Of a stretch of 64,000 bases of DNA, positions 18,155-26,689 are shown in pieces (position 1 is the first letter of the stretch; the number at the start of each line of letters is the position of its first letter). Below the pieces are notes generated by a model. The model was given only the letters and a program-made list of their open reading frames with translations, did not search any database and had not been told where the DNA came from. The DNA is taken from positions 1,302,001 to 1,366,000 of the forward strand of contig NZ_JACYGY010000001.1 in NCBI RefSeq assembly GCF_015221875.1, in the 5' to 3' direction. The DNA comes from Dyadobacter subterraneus. Its GTDB lineage: Bacteria; Bacteroidota; Bacteroidia; Cytophagales; Spirosomataceae. The translations under genes and the position numbers were made by a program.

Positions 18155-19108
18155 ATGAAAAGAATAATTGGCGGAAAACTGTATTTTACTTTTCTGATTA
18201 CATTACTTTTTCTGGGAAATTTAATAAATGTTCAGGCGCAGGATCCGGTGCTTCCGGCAACAAATCTGGGTCTGACAAATATGCTGGACGGAGCCGCGCC
18301 ACCGCCAGGATTTTATTACCAGAATTACACGCAGGTTTACAAAGCGAATGGGTTTTACGATTCCAACGGAAAAAAGACATCGGGCGATTTGAATGTCAAT
18401 TATCTTCTGTCACTGCATCAGTTTATTTACCTTTCCAAGATTCCGGTTTTGCATGGAAATCTTGAATTTACAGTGATACTGCCACTGGTAAAATTATCTG
18501 CTACCGGGACAATGGCAAAATTACCAGGTGTTAATCCGGTTGTTTTAGGTGATGTGACGGTAGGTGGAGGAATCCAGTGGTCAGATAAAAAACTTTTTAA
18601 TAAAGGGTTTTGGAGCAGGGCTGAAATTGATCTTACCATACCCAGCGGCTCGGGCAAGAAGGAATTCAACATTAATCCTTCTGCGCAGTTGTATACGCTT
18701 TCTGCTTACTATGCTTTTACCTTTTTTTTGAATAAAAAATTCAGCGTGAGTAGCCGGAATATCATCAATTATAACTTTAACAAAAGCAGAGCTAATGACC
18801 GGCCAGGTGCCTTTTATAATGTTAATTATTCAGCTGAATATACGCTTGTTAAAACGCTTCGGGCAGAAGTAGCTGGTTATTATCTGAAACAATTCAGACA
18901 GGATTCTTTCAATGGGAATTCTCATTATTACCAGGAAAAGATGGGCGTTGCTGATACGCGTGAGCAGATTTTTGCAGTAGGTCCGGGGCTCAGTTACCAA
19001 ACTTCATCCGGCGTTTTTTTGGAGGCAAAAGTATTCTTTGAAACTGCCGCCAAAAATCGATTTGAGGGCGTCAAACCATCTTTTCGAATTGGAATACCGC
19101 TCAAATAA
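18155..19108 (+). CDS. outer-membrane transporter-like protein, phenol MetA-pathway type
   Basis: This 317-residue protein has a signal peptide (residues 1-29, ending NVQAQ) and a beta-rich body with alternating pattern and aromatic strand ends, typical of an outer-membrane barrel. It resembles proteins labelled phenol MetA-pathway or simply transporter: GAAPPPGFYYQNYTQVYKANGFYD near the start and FRIGIPLK at the end. Such proteins are thought to help uptake of hydrophobic compounds. It sits between two flavin reductase-type genes, which fits a role with aromatic compounds; the substrate is unknown. Confidence 0.7.
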   Translation: MKRIIGGKLYFTFLITLLFLGNLINVQAQDPVLPATNLGLTNMLDGAAPPPGFYYQNYTQVYKANGFYDSNGKKTSGDLNVNYLLSLHQFIYLSKIPVLHGNLEFTVILPLVKLSATGTMAKLPGVNPVVLGDVTVGGGIQWSDKKLFNKGFWSRAEIDLTIPSGSGKKEFNINPSAQLYTLSAYYAFTFFLNKKFSVSSRNIINYNFNKSRANDRPGAFYNVNYSAEYTLVKTLRAEVAGYYLKQFRQDSFNGNSHYYQEKMGVADTREQIFAVGPGLSYQTSSGVFLEAKVFFETAAKNRFEGVKPSFRIGIPLK

Positions 19109-19143
19109 TAGTGATTTTTTAAAGCTCTTAAATCTCGAAAAAA

Positions 19144-19812
19144 ATGGCAGATTATAAAGTGAAAGTGCTGGACGTAAAACCGGTAACACATAATGTACAT
19201 GCATTTACGATTGAAAAACCAGCAGGTTTTACCTACATTCCGGGTCAGGCGACTGATCTTTCGATACTAAAAGAAAACTGGGCAAGTGAGAAGCGTCCGT
19301 TTACTTTCACTTCTTTACAGGAAAGTGATTTTCTTCAATTTACGATCAAATCGTACGCCGACCGCAACGGCGTAACCAACCAGCTTTTATCTGTAGAACC
19401 CGGTGATTATTTCGAAATCAGCGATGCCTGGGGTGCTATTGAATACAAAGGAGAAGGCGTTTTTCTGGCTGGCGGAGCTGGTGTTACACCATTTATTGCC
19501 ATCTTTCGCAGTTTATATTCTCAAAATAAGATTGGCAATAATAAACTCTTCTTTTCAAATAAAACCCCTTCTGATATTATTTTGAAAGAGGAATTCGAGA
19601 TGATGCTGGGCGATAATTTCCATAAAGTTATTTCTGGCGAAGAGGTTCCGGGGTGCTATTATGGGAGAATTAACAAAGCATTTCTTCAAGAACATATCAA
19701 CGATTTTACCCAGCATTTTTACGTCTGCGGACCGGACCCGTTTATTGCATCAATCCTGGAAGCTTTGCAGGAGTTGGGAGCACATGCGGAGACGTTGGTC
19801 TTTGAAAAATAA
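19144..19812 (+). CDS. FAD-binding ferredoxin-reductase-type oxidoreductase
   Basis: This is a 222-residue flavoprotein reductase of the ferredoxin-NADP reductase fold. RPFTFTS near 56-62 binds FAD, GGAGVTPFIAIFRSLY near 117-132 begins the nucleotide-binding half, and YVCGPDPFI lies near the C-terminus. There is no [2Fe-2S] or globin domain, so it is a stand-alone flavin reductase. It is cotranscribed with the preceding membrane protein and the following DsbA-like gene by spacing (35 and 38 bases). Confidence 0.83.
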   Translation: MADYKVKVLDVKPVTHNVHAFTIEKPAGFTYIPGQATDLSILKENWASEKRPFTFTSLQESDFLQFTIKSYADRNGVTNQLLSVEPGDYFEISDAWGAIEYKGEGVFLAGGAGVTPFIAIFRSLYSQNKIGNNKLFFSNKTPSDIILKEEFEMMLGDNFHKVISGEEVPGCYYGRINKAFLQEHINDFTQHFYVCGPDPFIASILEALQELGAHAETLVFEK

Positions 19813-19850
19813 GTCATCGTTATAATTATTTCAAAATTAATCGATAGCAT

Positions 19851-20546
19851 ATGAAAATTGAAATCTGGTCGGACATAGCCTGTCCGTATTGTTATATCGG
19901 TAAAAATCATTTGGATACGGCACTTCAACAATTTGAATTTAGCGATCAGGTTGAGATCGTGCTTCACAGTTTTGAGCTGGAACCGGATATCACTGAAAAT
20001 AGTGGTGAAGGCCAGCATGATGCTGTCATGAGAAAATACCGACAATCGCCAAAAACTGCTCAGGAAACGCTTGATAGGGCCACATTAGCTGGCAGGGCGG
20101 TAGGATTGGTGATAGATTTTGATAGGGTCGTTACCACAAATACGTTTAACGCACATCGGCTTGTTCAGTTTGCTGCTACCGAAGGCAAGGAAAATGAAAT
20201 GGAAAACCGGTTGTTCAAAGCTTATTTTGCGGAAGGGAAAAATATAAGTGATCTATCGGTTCTGCAAGAACTTGCCTCTGAAATCGGACTGGATGCGCGT
20301 CTCATTTTGGAGAATAATTTGTTTACGCCGCAAGTTCGGAAAGATGAAAAAAATGCTCGGTTGTTAGGCATTCGAAGTGTTCCATTTTTTCTTTTTGACT
20401 CCAAATATTCAGTTTCTGGTGCTCAGCCTGTTAGTACTTTTTTGGAAGTATTGAGAAAAGTTTGGAGCGAAAATATGCCACTTGATACTGTTATGGATAA
20501 AGAAACGGAAGAAGGGTGTGTTGATGGAATTTGTCACGTCAAGTAG
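19851..20546 (+). CDS. DsbA family (FrnE-like) oxidoreductase
   Basis: This 231-residue thioredoxin-fold protein opens MKIEIWSDIACPYCYIGKNHL, with the redox motif CPYC at 11-14. It has the alpha-helical insertion typical of FrnE-type enzymes and the cis-Pro region SVPFFLFDSKYSVSGAQP. There is no signal peptide, so it acts in the cytoplasm, where FrnE-like proteins are linked to disulphide stress resistance. It is the last gene before a structured spacer. Confidence 0.87.
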   Translation: MKIEIWSDIACPYCYIGKNHLDTALQQFEFSDQVEIVLHSFELEPDITENSGEGQHDAVMRKYRQSPKTAQETLDRATLAGRAVGLVIDFDRVVTTNTFNAHRLVQFAATEGKENEMENRLFKAYFAEGKNISDLSVLQELASEIGLDARLILENNLFTPQVRKDEKNARLLGIRSVPFFLFDSKYSVSGAQPVSTFLEVLRKVWSENMPLDTVMDKETEEGCVDGICHVK

Positions 20547-20562
20547 TTTTTAGCCTGGTTTT

Positions 20563-20640
20563 ATTACCGGTCGGACGGCGGAAAATGCCGACCGACCGGA
20601 GTACCGTCCAACGGTTTTTTCGCCGTCGGGCGGGTAATGA
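20563..20640. repeat. G+C-rich nested palindromic element
   Basis: About 78 bases are nearly symmetrical. The outer arms ATTACC...GACGGCG and CGCCGTC...GGTAAT enclose inner arms CCGGTCGG and CCGACCGG and further GC-rich dyads. The composition is much richer in G+C than the surroundings. It could be a REP/MITE-like element or a strong terminator for the operon ahead. I see no second copy in the window. Confidence 0.55.
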
Positions 20641-20675
20641 AAAGATGTTTTTAACATAAATATTAAATCTAAATC

Positions 20676-21527
20676 ATGAAACAAACAATTGTAATTACAG
20701 GAACAAGCAGTGGTTTTGGTACACTGATGGTGAAAACATTTTCAAACGCGGGACATACCGTTATCGCAACAATGCGAAATGCTGCTACCAAAAATAAGGA
20801 AGTTGCAGAGGAACTTGGGAAGCTTCCAGGCGTTGAAGTTGTTGAATTGAATGTCGCCGATGATACTTCTGTAAATCAAGGGATTGCATATATTTTGGAA
20901 AAATATGGCAAAATTGACGTACTGATCAACAACGCTGCAATTCAGGGGAATGGACTTTTGGAGGCATACAGCATCGCCCAGATTCAAAAGATCATGGACG
21001 TAAATGTTTATGGAATCCTACGTTTGTATAAAGAAGTTTTGCCAGCAATGCGTGCTGTGAAAAATGGCTTAATTATCAATATTTCAAGCAGTTCTGGCCG
21101 CGTTTCTATTCCGTTTCAGGTGCCGTATAACACTTCAAAATTTGCGATAGAAAGTATTACCGAAGGTGGTTATGAAGAGCTGATCGGACAAGGGATTGAA
21201 ACAGTATTAATCGAACCAGGTGCATTTTTGACAGAATTATATGCCAAAGAAGGAACACATGCAGACCGCGCTGATATTCTGGAATCTTATGGAGATGATA
21301 CTTTGAAAATTATCACTAGTTTCAGTGAAAAATTTGGGGCGACGCTGATGAAACATCAACCTGATATTCAAATTGTCGCGGATGCTGCGGTTACGCTCGT
21401 GAATATGGAAAAGGGAACCAGGCCGTTGAGAACGCCGATAGACCCAATTGCAGGTGGATTGGAAGTAGAATATAATGACGCGACTACTGAAATTAAAGGA
21501 CGCTGGATGAAAATGTACATTTCATAA
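20676..21527 (+). CDS. SDR oxidoreductase
   Basis: This 283-residue classical short-chain dehydrogenase has TGTSSGFG at 8-15, NNAA at 85-88 (one change from NNAG), Ser near 138 and YNTSK (Y151, K155). The substrate is unknown. An AraC regulator and a second SDR follow on the same strand, a typical SDR-AraC-SDR set. A G+C-rich structured spacer lies before it. Confidence 0.87.
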   Translation: MKQTIVITGTSSGFGTLMVKTFSNAGHTVIATMRNAATKNKEVAEELGKLPGVEVVELNVADDTSVNQGIAYILEKYGKIDVLINNAAIQGNGLLEAYSIAQIQKIMDVNVYGILRLYKEVLPAMRAVKNGLIINISSSSGRVSIPFQVPYNTSKFAIESITEGGYEELIGQGIETVLIEPGAFLTELYAKEGTHADRADILESYGDDTLKIITSFSEKFGATLMKHQPDIQIVADAAVTLVNMEKGTRPLRTPIDPIAGGLEVEYNDATTEIKGRWMKMYIS

Positions 21528-21708
21528 TCTTTACAATCGAATCGTTTTATTGCGCTGTTAAGTTTAAAGCTGTTTTCTTCGTGAGACAGGTTTAAACTTA
21601 ATTTTGTGTTTAATACTGAAAATTTGAATTTCTTTTTTTCCTGTTAAGATGAAGTTTGTAATAAATAGTCTGACTTGTCTGTTTAGGAAAATAGTACGAA
21701 GTGAAATC

Positions 21709-22518
21709 ATGATATCGACCGAAAATGTAGCACAATCAGGAATCTTTTTTTCCTGCATTGAAAAGAATAAACTGGTTACCGAACAGCTCGTTCCTGAACA
21801 TTTGCTGATGCATGTTTACAAAGGAAAAATCACAATCACGACTGCCGATAAAACCTTTGTGATTTTACCTGGGCAAACAGCTTTGTTCTCCAAAAACCAG
21901 TTGGCAAAATTTACCAAAGAATCGGACGGAGATAGTGGATTTAAAGCAGTTACTATGTTTTTTACAAAACCATTTTTACAGCAGTTTTACGAAGGAATTT
22001 CAGAACATCAAAAAAAGAGTGATTTTAAAGTTCTGTTTATTGAACCGCATGCGTTATTAAACAACCTGTTTGAATCCGTTTCACTGTATTCAAATATGGA
22101 AGATGCGATGATTACGGAAGAGCTTTCTTTGCTCAAAGTCAAAGAGGCGCTGACTATGAGTAGAACACTCAATAAAAACGTAGATTCGTTGTTGTCGGAT
22201 TTTTCTGAACCTTATAAAATTGATCTCAGCGATTTTATGCAGAAGAATTTCATGTTTAATATATCCATTCCAAGGTTTGCGTACCTTACAGGCAGAAGCC
22301 TGGCTACTTTCAAGCGCGATTTTCATAAAACATTTGGTGTTTCGCCTCAGAAATGGCTGACAAAGAAACGATTACTACAAGCTCATTTTCTTATTGCCGA
22401 GAAAAAACAGAAACCTTCACAGGTATATGAGGAAGTAGGTTTTGAAAATTTTTCACATTTTACTTACTCGTTCCGCAGATTTTTTGGCTACACGCCGTCA
22501 TCCCTTTTGAGCTCGTAA
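21709..22518 (+). CDS. AraC family transcriptional regulator
   Basis: This regulator of about 269 residues has an N-terminal cupin-like half (VPEHLLMHVYKGKITIT) and a C-terminal AraC domain (FAYLTGRSLATFKRDFHKTFGVSPQKWL, then VYEEVGFENFSHFTYSFRRFFGYTPSSL). The frame opens at 21649; I prefer the Met at 21709 because the extra 20 residues look unlike the family. A -7 box-like TAATTTTG at 21599-21606 could serve either start. It lies between two SDR genes, probably controlling one or both. Confidence 0.83.
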   Translation: MISTENVAQSGIFFSCIEKNKLVTEQLVPEHLLMHVYKGKITITTADKTFVILPGQTALFSKNQLAKFTKESDGDSGFKAVTMFFTKPFLQQFYEGISEHQKKSDFKVLFIEPHALLNNLFESVSLYSNMEDAMITEELSLLKVKEALTMSRTLNKNVDSLLSDFSEPYKIDLSDFMQKNFMFNISIPRFAYLTGRSLATFKRDFHKTFGVSPQKWLTKKRLLQAHFLIAEKKQKPSQVYEEVGFENFSHFTYSFRRFFGYTPSSLLSS

Positions 22519-22603
22519 ACACACAATCTTTGAGCTTCTGAACAAATTAACAAAGGTAGATTCACTGTAATTTTGGTATTCAATACTAAAAAAAACAGTG
22601 AAA

Positions 22604-23419
22604 ATGGAAGGTAAAGTTGTGTTGATCACCGGAGCATCTTCCGGCATGGGAAAAGCGACGGCAGAATTGCTGAGCGCAAGCGGTTACAAGGTTTATGGAG
22701 CTGCGAGAAGAACAGAATTGATGCGGAATCTGAAAGAGGTGGGTATCAAAATTTTGCAGATGGATGTTACCGACGATATTTCCATACAAAAAGGAATTGA
22801 TGAAATTATTAAGAAAGAGGGCAAAATAGATATTTTGATTAACAATGCTGGGTTTGGTCTTTTTGGATCGATTGAGGATGTGCCAATGGACGAAGCCAGG
22901 TATCAGATGGATGTCAACGTGTTTGGGCTGGCCAGGCTGACGCAGCTTGTTTTGCCTTATATGCGGAAACAAAATTCAGGTAAAATTGTGAATATTACTT
23001 CAACAGGAGGAAAGTTATCAAGTCCGCTTGGCGGCTGGTATCATGCCAGTAAATATGCCGTAGAAGCGCTGAGTGATAGTTTAAGAATGGAAGTCAAACA
23101 GTTTGGGATTGATGTGATTGTAATTGAGCCAGGTGCGATAAAATCGGAGTGGGGAGATATTGCAATGGAAAATTTGCGGAAAATTTCTGCCGGTAAGGCT
23201 TATAGTCCGCTTGCTGGTAAAATCATAGAAATGTCGCAGAAATTAAAACCTAAAAACGAAGATCCTGAGGTTATTGCGAAACTAATATTAAAATCGATCA
23301 GTACTAGAAATCCTCGAACGAGATACCATGCCGGATATTTGTCAGGAATCATATTATTCCTAAAAAAGGTATTAACTGATAAACAATTTGACAAATTGAT
23401 GCTTAGTCAAATGAAGTAA
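22604..23419 (+). CDS. SDR oxidoreductase
   Basis: This classical short-chain dehydrogenase of about 271 residues has TGASSGMG at 9-16, NNAG at 80-83, Ser133 and YHASK (Y146, K150). It belongs to the cytoplasmic SDR group often annotated as oxidoreductase with a C-terminal RYHAGYLSG-like segment. The start is the ATG at 22604 rather than the GTG six bases earlier. It lies behind the AraC gene; TAATTTTG at 22568 may be its -7 box. The substrate is unknown. Confidence 0.87.
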   Translation: MEGKVVLITGASSGMGKATAELLSASGYKVYGAARRTELMRNLKEVGIKILQMDVTDDISIQKGIDEIIKKEGKIDILINNAGFGLFGSIEDVPMDEARYQMDVNVFGLARLTQLVLPYMRKQNSGKIVNITSTGGKLSSPLGGWYHASKYAVEALSDSLRMEVKQFGIDVIVIEPGAIKSEWGDIAMENLRKISAGKAYSPLAGKIIEMSQKLKPKNEDPEVIAKLILKSISTRNPRTRYHAGYLSGIILFLKKVLTDKQFDKLMLSQMK

Positions 23420-23456
23420 AATGGGTTAAAAAAAGCCAGTTTTAGTATGCAAAGAT

Positions 23457-23506
23457 TAACTGTATTTAGTGAACAAAAAAGTTGTTTGACTGAATACAGT
23501 TAAATT
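23457..23506 (+). promoter_or_regulatory. paired activator-binding dyads (UAS), identical to 9811-9860
   Basis: ACTGTATTTAGT and ACTGAATACAGT form the same larger inverted repeat, base for base, as upstream of copy A. The 40 or so bases between this element and the promoter are different from copy A, so the exact retention points to function or recent exchange. Confidence 0.7.
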
Positions 23507-23556
23507 AGTATTATGTAATCTTTCATAAGTTCCTGTTAATGAGTAAGATAGTCTGA

Positions 23557-23572
23557 TGGCATACAGATTGCA
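23557..23572 (+). promoter_or_regulatory. sigma-54 (-24/-12) promoter
   Basis: TGGCATACAGATTGCA is identical to the 9911 promoter, with GG-N10-GC spacing. AATATAGATACATCCGG follows, as at copy A. It reads into the second NmrA-like gene and probably the five genes behind it. Confidence 0.82.
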
Positions 23573-23706
23573 ATAATATAGATACATCCGGCCCGGTTTT
23601 CACTGGTGATACAGAACGATTAACCTGGTAAATGTGATTTGAAAACATCTATATTTTTACAATCCTTAGTCACGCTGGTTATATTCAGCTCAAAAACAAA
23701 ATTAGT

Positions 23707-24465
23707 ATGAAAATTGTAGTCATTGGCGGAAGTGGCCTTATCGGTTCAAAAGTTGTAAGTAAACTGAGTGCACTTGGACATGAAGTAATCGCAGCATCAC
23801 CAAATTTAGGAGTTAATACAATCACCGGCGAAGGCTTGGCGCAAGTATTAATTGGCACAGATGTCGTTGTAGATGTTGCCAATTCTCCTTCTTTTGAAGA
23901 CAAAGCTGTTTTGGAATTCTTCGAAACTTCGGGACGTAATCTTTTGGCCGCGGAAGCCGTTGCAGGCGTAAAACATCACGTTGCACTTTCAGTTGTTGGA
24001 ACTGATCGTTTGGCGGAAAGTGGATATTTCCGTGGGAAAATTGCTCAGGAAAAACTGATCAAAGCTTCACCGATTTCTTACACGATTGTTCATTCAACAC
24101 AATTCTTTGAATTCTTGGGCGGCATTGCTCAGTCAGGAACACAAGGAGATACCGTTCATCTTTCACCCGCATTTGTACAACCCATTTCTTCTGAAGATGT
24201 TGCAGCAGCTGTGGCTGACGCTACTCTTGGTGCGCCAATAAACGGAACAGTTGAAATCGCGGGTCCTGAAAAAATCCGTCTTTCTGATCTTGTTCAGCGT
24301 TATCTGACAGAAATGAATGATCCTCGTAAAGTTGTTTCTGATGTTCATGCCCGTTATTTCGGTGCAGAACTGACGGACGAAATGCTGGTTCCTGGAGAAA
24401 ATCCAATCATCGGAGCTATCGATTTTGAAACCTGGTTTACAAGTCAGAAAAAAGCGACAGTATAA
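23707..24465 (+). CDS. NmrA-like NAD(P)-binding oxidoreductase, copy B
   Basis: This 252-residue NmrA-like reductase has the same Rossmann motif GGSGLIGS and is nearly identical to the gene at 10035. I see two substitutions: one silent (AGC/AGT) and one changing Ser34 of copy A to Leu here. It heads a likely operon with cupin, ArsC-like, bestrophin-like, pirin and AhpD-like genes under the sigma-54 promoter at 23557, while copy A leads a different gene set. Confidence 0.88.
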   Translation: MKIVVIGGSGLIGSKVVSKLSALGHEVIAASPNLGVNTITGEGLAQVLIGTDVVVDVANSPSFEDKAVLEFFETSGRNLLAAEAVAGVKHHVALSVVGTDRLAESGYFRGKIAQEKLIKASPISYTIVHSTQFFEFLGGIAQSGTQGDTVHLSPAFVQPISSEDVAAAVADATLGAPINGTVEIAGPEKIRLSDLVQRYLTEMNDPRKVVSDVHARYFGAELTDEMLVPGENPIIGAIDFETWFTSQKKATV

Positions 24466-24660
24466 CGGTTACCGTTACTGATTTCATCAACAAAACTTTG
24501 CTTTTTGAGCCCCTCTAAACGAAGATGACGGGTGTCAGCTTGTCGAGGCTGCTGTATGAGGTGTGCACTTTCCACCCGTTCGTGCATGATTACAACCAAC
24601 GTCGGCGCAGTATTTTGCTGCGAAATTCCGATCAGCAACGCGGCAGGAAGATGGGCGATT
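23707..24660 (+). repeat. 954-bp duplicated block, copy B
   Basis: This is the partner of 10035-10988. Identity runs through the gene and about 195 bases of non-coding tail and stops at 24660, after which the two loci share nothing. The direct repeat, about 13.7 kb apart, could support recombination that would delete or duplicate the genes between. Confidence 0.92.
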
Positions 24661-24728
24661 GAGCATTTTAAAAAAACGCACAAAGGAATTTCTAACAATT
24701 AATTATCAACTACTCAAAAATCAATATC

Positions 24729-25154
24729 ATGAAAAACACAGTACTTAATATCCTGGTATGTTCCGTCTTTCTAACCATTACAGCAAAAGCGCAGCATACG
24801 ATGAAAACAAATGACGTCACACAAATTGCCCCGGAAGTTATTTTTACGAAAATGCTTAACACTCCTGAAATTAAAAATCAGGAGGTGAAGCTGGTCATCG
24901 TAACCTTTGCCCCGGGTGAAATTTCTGGCGCGCACAGGCATCCGATTCCTACAATTGTTTATGTTTTGGAAGGTAGCATAGAAACGACATTTGACGGCAA
25001 AGTGACCCGACTTAAACAAGGCGATACATTCTGGGAAGATCCAAACGGACTGCATACAGAAGCGAAAAATTTGAGTCCTGACAAACCGGCAAAACTTCTG
25101 GTTTACTTTATCGGGGATAAGGAAAAGCCGTTTTTAATACCGGAAAAGAAATAA
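24729..25154 (+). CDS. secreted cupin-domain protein
   Basis: This 141-residue single-domain cupin has a signal peptide (MKNTVLNILVCSVFLTITAKAQ), so it is exported to the periplasm. The cupin motif 1 is GEISGAHRHPIPTIVYVLEGSIE, with metal-binding His residues in HRH, and motif 2 is GDTFWEDPNGLHTEAKN with a further His. It may bind a metal and act on, or only bind, a small aromatic or sugar ligand. It is in the operon led by NmrA copy B. Confidence 0.8.
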   Translation: MKNTVLNILVCSVFLTITAKAQHTMKTNDVTQIAPEVIFTKMLNTPEIKNQEVKLVIVTFAPGEISGAHRHPIPTIVYVLEGSIETTFDGKVTRLKQGDTFWEDPNGLHTEAKNLSPDKPAKLLVYFIGDKEKPFLIPEKK

Positions 25155-25218
25155 TTTCAAACAGCATTTGTGGCTATCAAGGTCTGATAGCTGCAAATGT
25201 TACTAAAGCTTAATCGCC

Positions 25219-25569
25219 ATGAAAATTTACGGACAATCAACCTGCAAAACCACGCGAAAAGTGCGGGCTTGGTTAAAAGACCATAATATAGATTATGATT
25301 TTCACGATTTTAGAAAAGTGGGTGTGAGTGCTGAAAAGTTGCAGGAATGGGATAATAAGGTTGGTTATCAGGTTTTTCTTAACAAAAAATCAACAGCCTG
25401 GAGGCAGCTTGATCCACAGATTAAAGAGGCTGCTAAAAGTAGTGCGGGCACGCTTGCATTATTAGAGCAAAATTCCGGTATCATAAAAAGAGCAGTAGTC
25501 GAAGACGATGATTTTCTCTTTTTCGGATTTGATGAAAAGATTTATAAAAATCACTTTCTGAACAACTGA
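25219..25569 (+). CDS. ArsC/Spx-family thioredoxin-fold protein
   Basis: This 116-residue protein begins MKIYGQSTCKTTRKVRAWLKDHNIDYDFHD, the layout of the ArsC/Spx/YffB family with one Cys at residue 9 and basic residues after it. True arsenate reductases carry CxxxxxR with three arginines; these are not all evident, so it is more likely a YffB-like glutathione-linked protein or an Spx-type factor. It lies between cupin and bestrophin-like genes in the copy-B operon. Confidence 0.78.
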   Translation: MKIYGQSTCKTTRKVRAWLKDHNIDYDFHDFRKVGVSAEKLQEWDNKVGYQVFLNKKSTAWRQLDPQIKEAAKSSAGTLALLEQNSGIIKRAVVEDDDFLFFGFDEKIYKNHFLNN

Positions 25570-25603
25570 TACATTTTCAGAACCAAAGCAAAAATCAAAG
25601 AAC

Positions 25604-26611
25604 ATGCACGCAGGCAAGTCTTATAAACTTCCGGAATTTTTATTCTGGACCAGAAGAAGCATTTATACATTGATTATTTTAGGGCTTGTCCCTGTTTTTC
25701 TTTACCATAATATTGGTCTGAAATGGCTAAATATTCCGTGGCCGGTTGTTGCGCTGCTTGGAACCGCCACAGCATTTATTGTTGGATTTAAAAATACTCA
25801 AACCTATAACCGTACTGGTGAAGCGCAACAGATCTGGACAACAATTTTAAATCTTAGCCGTGCCTGGGGACTTGTGAGTAGAGATTATTTTGATAATCCT
25901 GAAGATACCAAAGGTTTGATTTATCGCCACCTTGCCTGGCTCACTGCGCTTCGTTACCAAATGAGGGAACATCGGATATGGGAAAGTACAGTCAAAAAAC
26001 ATAATGCAGAATACCGTCAGTTTTACAATATTCCAGAGAAGGAAACACCATTAAAAAAGGAACTTGCAAAATTCCTTTCGGTTGAGGATCTGGAATATAT
26101 TCTTACAACTGGAAATAAGGCAACGCATATAATGAGTCTTCAAAGCCAGAGTTTAAAAAAACTTTTCAAAAAGGAGCAGATTGTGCTGTTACAATTTATG
26201 GAAATGGAAAGAGGCATTAAAGAATTTTATGTTCAGCAAGGCAAAACCGAACAGATAAAAGATTCTCCCTATCCAAGGCAGTATGCGATTATCAACACCC
26301 TTTTTGTACGCCTGTTTTGCTTTTTGCTTCCCTTCGGTATGCTGAAAGAATTTGAAAAACTGGATGAGCTCGTTGACGGGATTATGAAAGGCCATATGGT
26401 TTGGCTTGTCGTTCCTTTCAGTATCATGATTTCCTGGATGTACACTTCCCTGGAACAAGTTGGAGAAAGTACTGAAAATCCATTTGAAGGCGGTGCAAAT
26501 GATGTTCCCATCTCCCAAATGTGCCGTAATATGGAAATTGAACTAAGAGAATTTCTGGGAGAAACAGATTTGCCGGAGCCGTTGAAACCACAAAATAATA
26601 TTATTCTTTAA
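25604..26611 (+). CDS. bestrophin-like membrane protein
   Basis: This 335-residue membrane protein of the bestrophin/UPF0187 family includes bacterial channels for small anions or cations. Membrane segments appear near 18-38 (YTLIILGLVPVFLY), 45-62 (PWPVVALLGTATAFIVGF), and two C-terminal segments around 230-285 (LFCFLLPFGML, VWLVVPFSIMISWMY). Family-like FKNTQTYNRTGEAQQIW and NPFEGGANDVP are present. It is in the copy-B operon between ArsC-like and pirin genes. Confidence 0.83.
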   Translation: MHAGKSYKLPEFLFWTRRSIYTLIILGLVPVFLYHNIGLKWLNIPWPVVALLGTATAFIVGFKNTQTYNRTGEAQQIWTTILNLSRAWGLVSRDYFDNPEDTKGLIYRHLAWLTALRYQMREHRIWESTVKKHNAEYRQFYNIPEKETPLKKELAKFLSVEDLEYILTTGNKATHIMSLQSQSLKKLFKKEQIVLLQFMEMERGIKEFYVQQGKTEQIKDSPYPRQYAIINTLFVRLFCFLLPFGMLKEFEKLDELVDGIMKGHMVWLVVPFSIMISWMYTSLEQVGESTENPFEGGANDVPISQMCRNMEIELREFLGETDLPEPLKPQNNIIL

Positions 26612-26689
26612 GAGAGCTTTCGGCAATCGGCTTTTGGCTATCAGGTTAATGCTTGAAATAAAACTTTTAATTAATCAACTATTTATATC

